This document shows, piece after piece, positions 46,205 to 59,200 of a stretch of DNA of 64,000 nt. The stretch comes from Closterium sp. NIES-65 (lineage: Eukaryota; Streptophyta; Zygnematophyceae; Desmidiales; Closteriaceae): assembly GCA_948144175.1 (NCBI GenBank), contig CANXME010000213.1:3666001-3730000 (forward strand), in the 5' to 3' direction. The number at the start of each line of letters is the position of its first letter. Positions within the stretch are counted from its first letter, which is position 1. The position numbers were made by a program, and so were the translations under genes. The notes below the pieces were generated by a model. That model saw only the letters and a list, made by a program, of their open reading frames with translations. It searched no databases and had not been told where the DNA came from.

Positions 46205-46672
46205 TCAGACCAGGAGAGACGGAGGGAGGGAGGGAGGGAGGGAGGGAGGGAGGGAGGGAGGGAGGGAGGGAGGGAGGGAGGGAGGGAGGGAGGGAGGGAG
46301 GGAGGGAGGGAGGGAGGGAGGGAGGGAGGGAGGGAGGGAGGGAGGGAGGGAGGGAGGGAGGGAGGGAGGGAGGGAGGGAGGGAGGGAGGGGAGGGGGCGA
46401 GAAAGAGAAGAGGAGGGAGGGGGAAAGGGAAGGGGAGGGAGGGGGAAAGGGAAGGGGAGAGAGGGGAGGGGGGTAGGGAGGGAGAAAGGGAAGGGGAGGG
46501 AGGGGGGGAGGGAGGGGGGGAGGGAGGGAGGGAGGGGGGGAGGGAGGGAGGGAGGGAGGGAGGGAGGGAGGGAGGGAGGGAGGGAGGGAGGGAGGGAGGG
46601 AGGGAGGGAGGGAGGGAGGGAGGGAGGGAGGGAGGGAGGGAGGGAGGGAGGGAGGGAGGGAGGGAGGGAGGA
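46205..46672 (+). repeat. (GGGA)n microsatellite in two blocks
   Basis: Two long GGGA/GGAG blocks (46205-46390 and 46500-46672) flank a purine-rich core. All S/P/L-only frames across it are artefacts. Confidence 0.95.
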
Positions 46673-46845
46673 GAGGGATTAGCAGAGACGATGCAGGCAG
46701 GCGGGTAGAGGGAGAATGTGGAAAAATGGCAAGAGGCAAGAAGGATAAAGAGAAGGGATGGATGAGGGATGCGGGGCGGAAGGTGTGTATGGGACTCGAG
46801 ACGCAAGCAGAGGCGAGGTGGCAGAGCAGAGGTTTCAATGAGTGC

Positions 46846-47240
46846 TTATGAGACGTCTGAAAACATGAGTGAAGGGTTAGTGGTGTATGCGATACACTAG
46901 AGGAGAATGGGAACATTATCTTAGTGGCAAGGGCAGGGAGCGGCAGCAGCAAGGGAGCGGAACAGCAGCATGGGAGGAGGGAGAATGGGGCGGGGTGATG
47001 GAAGGAGGGAGAATGGGGGCACAGAGCAGCAGCAGCAGCAGCAGCATCCGCACACGGAGCAGCAGCAGGAGCGCACCATGCTATGTGTGCACCCAGCCAG
47101 GCGGGCAGCAAGGGAGCGCAGGCGGAAGCATGACAGTAAACTGGTTTTGAAACGTCTCAAAACCAGCAGAATAGCAGCAGATAGGAACGCACCATGCTCG
47201 ATGTGCGTGACCCGGTACCCAGAAAGCCTAAAATTTTAGT
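46846..47240 (-). repeat. Extra copies of the macroglobulin last-exon end
   Basis: The stretch cgcaccatgctctgtgtgaa ... gccaggcgggcagc of the last exon (47250-47330) recurs at about 47070-47135 and in short form at 47190-47222. Palindromes sit at the junctions: TTTTGAAACGTCTCAAAA (47145-47162) and TTTTAGTCAACTCAAAA (47234-47250), with a remnant at 46846-46865. Confidence 0.8.
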
Positions 47241-50200
47241 CAACTCAAAAATAGGAACGCACCATGCTCTGTGTGAACGGCCCGGTAGCCAGCTAGGCGG
47301 GCAGCCAGCGAGCGCAGGCGGAGGCGCGACGAGAGCAGCAGCAGCACGAGAGGCAGGAGCGTGAGAGCAGCCGCCAGCGCCAGCACCGACGCTGAGGGCA
47401 CCGTCAGATGAACCAGATCCGAGAAGTCCCTCCCCTTCCCCTCTCCTCCAAACCCATCGCCGCTGCCGCCGCTGCTTGCACCTGCGCCCCCCTGTGCGTT
47501 GCCCCCTTGTGTGGTCCCCTCCTCCCATCGGCCTTGCTTCTGGCCCTGTGCCTGCCCCTGCGGGTGACTGCTGCCTGTGGTGCTGCCTGCTGTGCTGCCT
47601 GTGCTGCTGCCTGTGAAGAGAGAACAGTCAGCGGAGGCAAAGAGGCGGTCACAGATGCACGTGCCGGTCGCCACGTTGCATGTACCCGACCCACTGGGAG
47701 AGGAGGGGAACGAGAGGGGGAAGGGAAGCAGGGTAGAGTGCAGGGAGGCAAGGGAAGGGAATCAGGGCACTTACACACACCATCTAGCAACGAAGTAGCA
47801 ACGAATTCGTCCCACAACAAACAAACCCCTCCTTCACAACACCCCCCTCTACCCCCCGACCACCAAACACAACCACCACCGCCAAATCATCCTCACCTGC
47901 AGTCGTTCAGACACAGCTTCGGCACAGCCAGCACTTATGAGAACTCCCAGAGGTGATTCCATCAACCACCCAGGACGGTTCCCTCCCTATGCCTTCCTCA
48001 CCTGCAGTCATTCGGACACAGCTTCGGCACAGCCAGCAGCCTCCTCCTGCCCTCCCTTGCCTCCTCCGGCTCCCTCTGCCCCGCAGCCAGCACCCAGAAC
48101 CGCCCTCCTGCCGACAGCCCCAGCACCTCAGGCTGCTCCTGGAGAAACGCCTTGGCGGGAGGGAGAGCGAACGCCCCTGACGTGACAGCCATGGCTTGGT
48201 AGGAGACGGTGTGCGTGCCGGCGGGGAGGAAGGGGAAGGCGAAGCGCACGTGGGAGGGGCGCGTGGTGCGGGAGTGCCAGGGCGCCCACCAGAGGGACCA
48301 GAGGGACGTGGGGTTGCTGTCAGGGGTGGTTTGCCTGGAAGGAGGGTTGGGGGAACAGGCAGACAGCGGGGGAAGGGGATGGGAGAGGGTAGGAAGGAAG
48401 GGGGAGCAGGTTAAGAGGAGGTAGGGGCGTGTGGTGCGGGAATGCCAGGGCGCCCACCAGAGGGACCAGAGGAACGTGGGGTTGCTGTCAGGGGTGGTTT
48501 GCCTGGAAGGGGGAGGGTGTGAGGAAAGGGAGGCAACGGGGGAAGGGGATGGGAGCGGAGAGGGAGGGGGATTGGGGGTTAGTGGAGGGAGGGGCGTGTG
48601 GTGCAGCCGTGCCAGGGGGCTCACCACCAAAGGGAAGAGGAGAGGGGGAGGGGGAAAGTGATTTGAACAGAAGTGAAGGAGAGACATTGGGGTGCTAGCA
48701 GAAGGAGGGGCGTGTGAGGGAGGAAGGTGAGAGTGGAATCGGCAGGGTGAAACTTGAAGGCAAACGCTGGAACAACAGATGGAGAGGCAGGGAAGATGGA
48801 ATGGCATGGCATGGCATGGCATGGCATGCGATGGCATGGCATGGCACGGGATGACATTGCATGGCAGGGCATGGCATGGGCGCACTGTTGCGAGGGCAGG
48901 TCGGGGTCGAGGGGTTCGAGGCCGGCTGGTGGGAGGTCGAGGATGACGAGGTTGCGAGCATCGTCTGGTGTTGTCACCTGGATGGTCACCGTCACCACCA
49001 CTCCCACTGGCGCCTGGTGGCGTGCGGAGGGGGATATGAGGTTGGGAGGAGGGGGCGTGAACGAGAAGGGAGGGCGGAGGAGGGGGAAAGAGTGAGTTGG
49101 GAGCAGGAAAGCAGGAACAGGAAGAAAGGTGGGGAGGATGAGCAGGCAAGCTTTGCCATCCTTAATGGTGCAAGATGCAGGGATGGGGATGTGATGGTGA
49201 TGTCATTCTTCTCTGGTTAGTTGTTTGGACAGATGGGGGATGCGTGGGGCGAAGAATGCCGACGGGAGGTTAGTGGTTGGTAACACGCGAGCATGACGGA
49301 GAATGCCTAGGGTAGGGAGGCGTGGGAGAGAAAGGGTAGAAAGGAAAGGAACAGTAAAGAAACAAGACAGGTTGCAGAAAGCAAGCAAGAAAGAGGGGCA
49401 CAGGAACCGTACAGAGGAAGCGGGAGTGGAAGATGGCATTTGCAGCAGAGGAGCTGCTGTGTCCACGGAAGCAGCGGCGGCGGCAGGTGCTTTGAAGGAG
49501 AACATCTTTTCGACATAGAGGCCTCGGTAAGTGGGGAAGGGGAGAATGCTGCCTGGGATGAACGACAGTGCCACTGATACCGACACCTGAGGGGGGGTGG
49601 GATGGGATGGGATGGGATGGGATGGGATGGGATGGGATGGGATGGGATGGGCGGATGGAAGAGGAGCAGAGTGGACGGGACGGTAGGGGAAGGAAGGAAC
49701 AGGAAGAGGGGGAGGAGACAGAGGGCTAGGAGGATGGGCAAGGGAACAAACAGTGGAGAGCAGTGCAGTGGAGTAGAGAGTCGATAGGGGAGGGACGAGC
49801 GGGCAGGGCGGATGGTTGAAAACAAGGTGGGGGGAGGGCGCTACCTCGCCTGTGCCCTGTGCGTCAATGAGCAGAGAGGAAGGGACGCGGCCAGCAGCAG
49901 TGGCCCACGGTACAGATGCAAACACAGCCGCTGCTCCTGCTCCTGCAGCTGCTGCTGATTGCACATCAAGCCCAGATGGAGAGAACACGTGCGAGAGAAT
50001 GGTGGTGGCAGTGGTGGCAGCAGCACCAGCTGCTTCCCCACTCCCATCAGAACCAGCAGCGGCAGCACCAGCGGCAGTGGAGATGGGAGCAGAGGAGACA
50101 GTGAGGGCGAGGTGAGGGGCTGTGCTGCCGCGCTGCATGTCGTAGCGTGTGAGGGCGAGCGCAGAGAGAGCGTGCTCTGCCCATGCGCCATACGCTGTTG

Positions 50201-53200
50201 CAGACGCGCGGTCTGTGCCGGCCACGTGGTTGGCTAGCTTCTCCACCAGCGGCGAGTCACAGCCCGTCTGCAAACGTAGAGGCAAGGCAAGGGGCAGGGG
50301 CAGGGGCAGGGGCAGGGGCAGGGGCAGGGGCAGGGGCAGGGGCAGGGGCAGGGGCAGGGGCAGGGGCAGGGGCAAGGGCAGGGGCAGGGGCAGGGGCAGG
50401 GGCAGGGGCAGGGGCAGGGGCAGGGGCAGGGGCAGGGGCAGGGGCAGGGGCAGGGGCAGGTGCAGGGGCAGGGGCAGGGGCAGGGGAAGGGGCAGGGGCA
50501 GGGGCAGGGGCAGCAGCAGGGACAAGAGCACGTGTCAGGGCGACAGCAAGGGCAAGGGCGAAGGCTTCGCGAAGACATGTGGGATGGATAAGGATTGGGA
50601 GGGGTTCTGATAAACGGGGAGAGTGGGAAGGTTGGGCAAACAAGAAGAGATATGATGTTCATTTGAGTGTGGGCTGCTTACCTTGGTAACTATCTCGTCC
50701 TATGATAGTTACACCCCAGCACGCACCACAAAGCACCACACCTCACCACACCCGACAGACCTCCACCTCACCAGACACGCAACCAGACCACACAGCACCC
50801 ATCGCACCTCCACAAGCAGCAGCAGAGCGAGCGCACTGGCAGTCCCCCCGGCCGAGAAAGGCGAGCCGGCAGCAGCAGTGACATACGCTGTCCGACCCAG
50901 CACCCTCATGCTGTTGAGCGTCCATGTCACCGCCAATCCCACCGCCTCTGCTGCTTCTGACTCTGCCCCCTCCCCTCCACCTGCTCCTGCGCCTACATGC
51001 CCGCTGCTGCTGCTGGCTTGAAGGAGAGTGGCAGGGTCTTGGTGGTCCTCTTTTGCTTCTAAGACGAAGGCCAGCGCTGCGCAGAGCTTGCCGAGAGGAG
51101 AGAGGCTGGCGAAGCGGTGCTTGAGGGACGTGAAGAGGAGAGGGGAGATGCGGGCAGCTGTGGACGGAAGGGAGGGAGGGAGTGGGAGGGGAAAGAGGGG
51201 AAGCAGTTAGTGGGAGGAGCACAGAAGGGGGGATACGGTGGTGTTAGTTGGGGATGGATGGATACACGTGCCCATGCGCACGCAGATACACACGCGTGTG
51301 CGTACGCACTTGATCAAATGCACGCATGTGCATATAGGACCACCACACTCGCATCCTCTCAGCAAGAGCACCAACCTTGAGCAAGCGAGGGCCGGGACGC
51401 GCCGAGGCCCAGCCAGAGGTAAGGAACGAGCTCCCAATCAAAGCAGAGCAGCCAGCGAAACTATTTCTGAGGCGCCTAAATAACACAGGACTAAGACACA
51501 CACACACACAGATCCTCTCAGCAAGGAGCACCAACCTTGAGCAAGAGGAGGCGGGGACGTGCCGAGGCCCAGCCAGAGGTACGGAACGAGCTCCCAGTCA
51601 AAGTAGAGCAGGCGGCGAGACGATGGTGAACCAACACCCTCCTCCGGCGCAGCCCACGCTGGCTCCGGCATAGCTCCTCCAATCTCCACACCCACCGCCC
51701 CTCCCATCTCCCCTCCTATCACCCCTGCCATTCCCCCTCCTACGGCCCCTCCCACCTCTCCTCCCCATGCTGACTTGCCCATAACAGCTTCTCCAATAGC
51801 AGCCTCCTTGCCTTCCCATCCCCTCCCTGCCTGTCCCTCAAACCCCACAGTCCCGATCACACTGCTCTCCATACCCTCTGCTTCTCCCGCCTCTCCTTCC
51901 AAGGACTCAGCAGTTGCTGCTGACTCTCCCTCTTCACCCTCCTCCTCTTCCTCCCTCTCCTCTGCTGGATCATCAACAGGAACAGCTCGAGCCACAGCAA
52001 CAGCAGGCCTGGGTTCACCAGGAATCACTTCGCCCTCGGGAACACGAGCCCAGAGCAGGCGGCGATGCACAAAGGCAGAGGAGAGGACAGCAGAAGCAGA
52101 CGATGATGATACCACTGAGTCTCCCAACTCCCTACCCTCCAAATCCTGCTTCTGCTTCTGCTTCTGCTTCTGCTGCTGCTGCATCTCCTCATCCTCGTCC
52201 TTCCCCTCGCCCTCACCAACCTCCTCCTCGTCCACAATCCCTTCCTCCTCCTTCCGCTTCCTCTCCTGCCTCTCTTCCGCCTCCACCTCTCGACTCATCT
52301 GCTCCTTGGCACGCCTCTCCATCTCACCCAGGACCCCCTCCAAAGCAGCCCTCCATTTGCCAGTCACGGATTTGGGGATGGGGGATGCGTTCAAAAGGGA
52401 GAGGTAGCGTGACACCATGATGCCATAGGCGTTGAGACGGATATCGGTGTATCGGTTGGGGGTGGGTGAGAAGGGATCATCCACAAGGCCTGCAGGGGGG
52501 TGGATGCGGGTGGAGGAGAGAAGGGATGGTAGGTAGGCATGCCGCACAGTGTGACAGGAAAGGCGACTAACTTGATTGCGGTGTCACAACGAGAGATCAC
52601 CAGAACGAGAGGGGAACGTACCACAGCATTGCAGCATGTACGATTGCAAGCGCGCTCGAGACAAAGCATCAGCACTCCTCGAGGTGATTTTTGGGTCGAC
52701 TCAAAAGAGGGGAACGTACCACAGCATTGAAGCGTGTACGATTGCAAGCGCGCTCGAGCCAAAGCATCAGCGCTCCTCGCTTCACTCAACACCACACTCC
52801 CTCCCCCTGCAGCCCCCCCACCAGCACCCCCTGCTGCCGAAAACAGCGACTTGAAAGCCGACCACGCCGACTGAGCCGAGGAGGAGGGTGACGTGGCGGA
52901 GTTGTATTGGTGGAGGAGTGCGGAGGGGAGGAGCGACCAGAGGAGGTGCGTGGCGGAGGGGAATGGCTGGTCGGCCCAGGTGTTGAAGTGCAGCAGCGAG
53001 GAGGAGAGCTGCAGCACTGCTGGCAGGCGCCCAACTCTGGGGGTGGCGGCAGATGGTGCAGGGCGGAATGGGGAAGACAGGGAGAGATTGGAGAGCAATT
53101 TGAGAAAGGAGGGCCAGGGGAGAAAGGGGGCGCATTTGTGGTTACATGTTAGGAGTGTGTAAGATGAACGCAGGCAAAGGGAGACATTTGACAGGTTTAA

Positions 53201-56200
53201 ACGGTCGACTGGCTGGAGGGAAAGAACTGCAGCAAGGATACTAGTCCAGGACTAGTAAGATCATATGATATGGCATGTTCACAAAGAAAACATCACTGCA
53301 GACATGATACTCACCCTGCAGTGACGTACAGCTGGGCGCTCCTTAGGAGAACATCACTGGGCAGAGCGATCTTTTGAGGCGCCTCAAAATACACCTCAAA
53401 GCACGCAGAGAGCAAAGAGCATGGCATGATACTCACCCTGCAGTGACGTTCAGCTGGGCGCTGCCTGGGAGAACATCACTGGGCAGAGCGATCTGCTCCT
53501 GCCACTGCCCTGCTAGTCCCTCAAAGCCCCCCGGCTGTGCATCCCCACTAGCGGCAGCAGCAGCAGCAGCAGCAGCAGACTTGGAGACGGGTGCATGGCC
53601 CTGCACGGCAACACTGCTTGCCACCGTCACGGCCTCCTGCACTCCCTCCACTTGCAGTGGCACCACCAGCACTGGCGGAGGAGAACGGTGGGGGCAGGGC
53701 GGGGCATGGGGACACAGGATGAGTAAGACGCGCTACAGGAGAGTAAGACGCGCTACAGGAGAGTAAGACGCGCTACAGGAGAGTAAGACGCGCTACAGGA
53801 GAGTAAGACGCGCTACAGCCCACGAACTGCTGCAATTGGAGATAGGAGGTCGTACGATGGATCAAGACAGAGAAACATGAAACGTGAAGGACATGTATGA
53901 GGCACGGAGGCAGGGAAACGGGACTGACGACACTAAGGTCCCCCATCCAGCCACACACACGCAGAAGGATACTGGGCTGTGCAGGGAAGAGTGTAGGAGG
54001 AGGGAGGGGGTAGGGGCCAAGGCGAAGCTTGGTAAGACCATCAAGAGGGAGGCCGGGTGAACTGCACAGTGAAGGAAGGAAGTTGCTTTTTGAGACATCT
54101 ACAGAATCAAGTTCTTTCACACGCGGTTAAGCTTGGCAATGCAATACCGTACCATCAGGAGGAAGACCGGGTGACTGCACTGTGAAGGAGAGAGCGATGC
54201 CCCCCACCACTGATGCTTCCATGTTGAACCGCACCTGCCCAGATCATAGATCGCACATTGGTTGCACACACACGAGCGCACACACACAACACAAACGAAC
54301 ACACACACACGCATAAACGGGAGCAGCACATTGGTTGTGTGGATAAGGAATGCAGGGTGGAGGCAATAAGAGATGAGGGAGGGAGGACTCTGTTCTATGG
54401 ATGGACAGAAAAAGAGGAAGGGGAGGGCAGTGGGGGAGAGGGAAGGCAGCACAGGAGAAAAAGGGATTCAGTATCAGCGAGGTGATTACAGAAATGCAAG
54501 TGGGAATCGGACTGAGTGGAAGTAAAAGCAGGTGGAGGAGGTAGCGAGAGCAGGTGGGCTTGGGAGCAGGAGCGGAACTGGAAGGGGAGAGCAAGGAAGG
54601 GGAGACGGAAGAAGGAAAATTCCCCGATAGATAGATCTTAGAGCATACCTCCAAAGGGCCTGTCGGGAAGACCGTGTCGTCTTTCTCATTGAATCCCACC
54701 ACCTGCACCACTCCCCTCCTGCCACTCATTGCATCCCCACTCCCATCAGCAGGGTCCGTCAACACAGGTGCCACCACAGCAACAGCCACAGTCACAGGCA
54801 TCCCCACACCCGTCCCCTCTTCCATCCCCCGTCCCTCTTTGCCACCATCCGCAGCCCCTGCTCCTCCTGCTTGCCCTGCTCCTTCTCTCCATGCCGCTGC
54901 CTCCAGTATCGTATCAGCCAGGGTTCGATCGAGATTGACCGTGACGCCTGCTGTGAATCTATCCCCTGCTCGCACCATGCGGGGCACAGATGGGACCAGG
55001 GCGAGTGGGCGAGACGCTATTAGCTCCGTCTCCGCTGCTCCGAACCTGCTGCTAGCTCCGGTGACAGCGTAGGCTCGGAGAACGAACGTGGAGATGGAGT
55101 CAGGGAGGCGGAACCGGAAGGTAGCAGTGGCAACACGGGAAGAGGAAGAGGAGGCAGAGGAAGAGGTGGTGGTGATGGGTGCGGTGGCAGTGCGACAGAG
55201 CGGAGTGATGGTGAAATTATTGCGTTTCTTGGCAAGAGCTAGTGCTGAGCCACCAACACCAGCACCAGCACCAGCAGCAGCACCACCATCAAGTGAACCA
55301 CCCATGTCGTTCGCCATCTCGGCAGATGCAGACTCGCGTTCATCCATAGCGGACATTTTAGGCATGGCTGCTCGCATCATCATCACACCGTTGTTCCCTG
55401 CAGCACCTCCGGCAGCAAAGGACGAGACAGCAGCAGCACCTACTCGAGAGACCGAGTCCATTGCCATAGCAGTGGCCATGGCAAAGCCTCGCTTGCCTCG
55501 GACCCTGCCGTACCTGCCGTACAGCATCGGGCCATCAGCGTCGGATCCTGCAAGGCAGGGGAGGGTGGAATGGACCAGAGAGGCAGAGAGGAGCAGAGAG
55601 ACATGGAGTGAAGTGAAGTTTATCAGCTGCACTTGGTGTAAAGCGGAGACAGACAGACACGGGGTAGGAAGCAAGCAGGTGAGCTGCCAGCGGTTATCTA
55701 CCATTACATTCATCAATATTTGTACTCATGTGGACAAACATAAGCACAAGGCAGGATGAGCCACGAGCCGGGTACCTTGGGTGAAGTTATCAGCGATGGA
55801 GTTGAAGCAGAGCTCATGAGAGGAGGGCAAGCCGCCTGTTGCACCCATCCACCACTGCGAGCGGCCACTGCTGCCCATCCAATCAGACGGCCTGCACACA
55901 CCACCGGTGAGTGGGACACACAGCAGCAGCAAGCAGCAGCAGAGCAGCAGCAGCGGCGGTGGCAGGGGCGAAAGCACAGATAATGGGGTGTGGATGAGCT
56001 TTTGTGGTTGTCGATACGAATCCAATCAGGGAATGTGGTGTGGTAAGCTTGAGTGGGAAGGAAAGGGGTAAGAGGGGAGAGGAGGGGAGGAAGGAAAGGG
56101 AAGAAGCCGGTGGGGAGTGTTTACGAAGGATAGCAGCAGTGAGGCAAAGCACCGCCACTTACTGCAGCCAGGGGTGTTTTGAGTCGACTCAAAACACAGC

Positions 56201-59200
56201 AGTGAGGCAAAGCACCGCCACTTACTGCAGCCAGGGGTGTTTTGAGTCGACTCAAAACACAGCAGTGAGGCAAAGCACCGCCACTTACTGCAGCCAGGGG
56301 TTCTTGTTGCGCCTGCGGCGATATGCCTGTGCGAGGGCGTGGATAGCAGAGGGGTTGAGCATGGCATCGTGCGATAACACCGCCAGGGAGGGCGATGCGT
56401 AGAACTGCGACACTGGGTTGAACTCGGCTGTGGGGTCCGACAGAGCGTGCGGCATCTGGTGCAGGCGAGGCGGGCGGGATGGGAGAGGAGAGGACAGTCA
56501 GAAAGGAAAGCGGGAGGAAGTGAGGTGGCTTTTCGATCGGCTCAGAAATCGTCTCTTTTGAGTCGACTCAGATCAGAACTGGGACACCGGGTTGAGCTCG
56601 CCTGTGGGGTCCGACAAGAGGGTGCGGCATCTGGTGCAGGAGAGGCGGGCGGGAGGAGGCAAGGGAGAGGACAGCCAGCAAGGCAAACGTGCTAGGGGTG
56701 ATAAGGCACGGATGGGGGAGGGAGGTTGTGAAGGCATGTATATATGTGTGGGAGGCTATGTTGGGAAAGTTCGAACAAAACGCGTCACTCCAACCCAACA
56801 ACTCCTAGACCAGCAGCACCTGCACTGCACTGCACGCCCAACAATGACATTCTTCGGTTCAACTAGGAATGGCCATTGGCCGTATGAGACTCATGCATTG
56901 CATGCCTCACCACCACACATGACAAGCGCCATGTGTCATGGCCACGTCACTCAAGAGATACTCATGCCCTGCAAGAGACAACGGCTGCACCGCATGGACA
57001 TGTCAGCCCGGCCATGTCAGTCTTGACGACATCAGCCTCATGTGTTTCACGGCACGTGCTGGTTCGAGTCAGAGACTCACCAGGCCAAGGAAGGCCTTGT
57101 CGACAACAACCGGCAGCACCTGTGCACACTGCACACATACAGCAATGGACAATGGCCACGCCATACAACTAGGCCCCTCCCCTCTTGTGCCACTCATGGC
57201 ATGTATGCAATGCACCCTGCTCTGATCCTCCGACTCACCAGGTCGAGGAAGGCCTTGTCGACTGCCACCAGCAGCACCTGCACTGCACGTCCTGCCAAGG
57301 GCAATGGCCATGCAACCATGCATGTCCGTCTTGTGTGGCTCCTGGCACGTATGGCCCGCGGCACGTACTTGCTCTGATCCACCGACTCACCAGGTCAAGG
57401 AAGGCCTTGTCGACTGCCACGAGCAGCACCTGCACGTCTGTGTCTGGCACGGGTGCGTGGCCCTGGGGAGTACCGTCCAGCCCTGTCACCCGCACTGCTA
57501 CTTCCACCTCGCTGCCCGCTGATACATGACCTGAGGGTGCACCCTGGATTACAGGGGTTGAAGGGGGGGAGACGATAAGCAGGGCTGGTGTGCGGTGCGG
57601 TTCAAGGAGGTTTTCAGGTTCAGAGTTCACAGAGTGGAATGCGGGCCAAGGTGCGGTGTGGGAAGAAGCTGTGGAAAGAGGGGGTAACGAGGGATGACTA
57701 AGGGAAGAAAGAGGGGATTTTGGAAAAGGAGGGGGAAAGATGCACAGAACCAAGCAGAACTGGGGGTGGTGGGTGAGGGGCACGAGAAAGAGGTGGATGT
57801 GGGGGGCGAGGGGGGAGGAGTTGGGGGGGGGGGGGGGGGGTCCGAGTCCCACCATGGGAGAGGAAGGAACGGAACTTACAATGTCAAGCAAGAGGCGAGG
57901 AGGCGGCGTGGGCGTGACGCGGAGAGTCAGATGCAGCGTGAACGACGACGGCCCTGCAAGGTCAGCAATCACCGTAGTGGGAACCTTCTCAGCTGCACCT
58001 CCCTGCAGAGGATGCGAGGCCTGGCGAGGCGACACCACCACCACAGTCACCGCACACCCTGGCGGCCCACTCCCAGGAGCCTTTGCGCTTCCAGATACCC
58101 TCCCCCCACCACACTTGTCATCTACAACCACTGGAAGCTCCACCATTCCTCTCGCCAGCCTGCTGTGCAGCTCGCGCCACACCTCGGCCTTTGCTCCCTG
58201 GCCTGCTGTCACCTGCACGAGGGCCAATGCCCCCTCGTATGGGTTTTCGAATCGGAGCGTGGCTGTTTCGCCCAGCAGGTAGGATGGCTTGTTGAAGGAG
58301 GCGGTGGGTGGGGGGAGGGAGAAGAGCGGACAGGCCTGCCACTCCTGGGGAGGTGAGATTCGGAAGGGAGGGGGGGGGAGGTGTGGGAGACGGGAAGTGG
58401 GGTGGGAAGGCGGGATAGGAGGGATTGGATGACAATAAATAGGGAACGGGAGGACAAACAACATCCAGAATTAGGGAAAGGCAAAGTGGGGAAGTAAGAA
58501 GTGAGAACGATGGGAATGAGCGGAGAGGAGGGGATGGTAGGGAGGACGAAGCAGCAGAGAGGAGAGCGAACCTGGAGGGTTCTGCCAATGCGTCTAGAGG
58601 TGCACGCCTTAGTCCCCTCATGGTCCGTGATGCATGCGAGAAGCCGAGCCTGCCCCACATCCGGCAGTACAAACCCGCACCCAGATACCACCTCCCCCAC
58701 CCCTGCCGCCCCTGCTGCTTCTCCTGCAGTACCAGTGCCTGCAGAAGCAGTGTCCAAGCTCGCAGTGGAGGATAGAGTGACGTTGCAGGAGGAGACCTTG
58801 TGCTCTTTCCATGAGACAACCGCTCCTGAGGCGTCTGTCACAGTGCGATTCAGCACCAGCGACAGCGTCACAACGGAAGGAGCAGACCCCCCCGCACCAC
58901 CACCACCAGTGCTGGTGCTCGTGGAAGCAGCACCACCACCAGGGGCAGCAAGCCGCGCTGGCATGTCCGAAACAGCAACATCGCCACCATACCCCACAAC
59001 ATCATCGTCCATTCCCCCAGCAGCAGCAGCAGGATCGAGCAGAGAGAAGAGGCGCGCAGAGGCGTGGAAAGGCTGACCCGGGACAGGGTCGCGCACAGAG
59101 AGAGATACGCGCGTGGACCAGGAAGTGAGGGCGACTGGGAGGGTTGTGGCGTCTGAGAGAAGCTCCCTGGTGGGTCCTACCCACTCTGCTGTGAGTGAGA

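Noticed and set aside
46083-47111. 342-residue Ser/Pro/Leu protein on the minus strand
   Set aside because: Most of it is (GGGA)n repeat. Only the last 38 residues have varied sequence, and these are listed as a weak possible exon.
50149-50689. Long Gly-Arg-Gly and Ala-Gly-Ala frames on both strands
   Set aside because: They are translations of the (GGGGCA)n repeat and lie in an intron of the macroglobulin gene.
57100-57420. GTCGAC sites in the VDKAFLDL copies as instances of the palindrome
   Set aside because: There GTCGAC is part of the coding sequence (gcagtcgacaag) and lacks the TTTTGAG/CTCAAAA arms.
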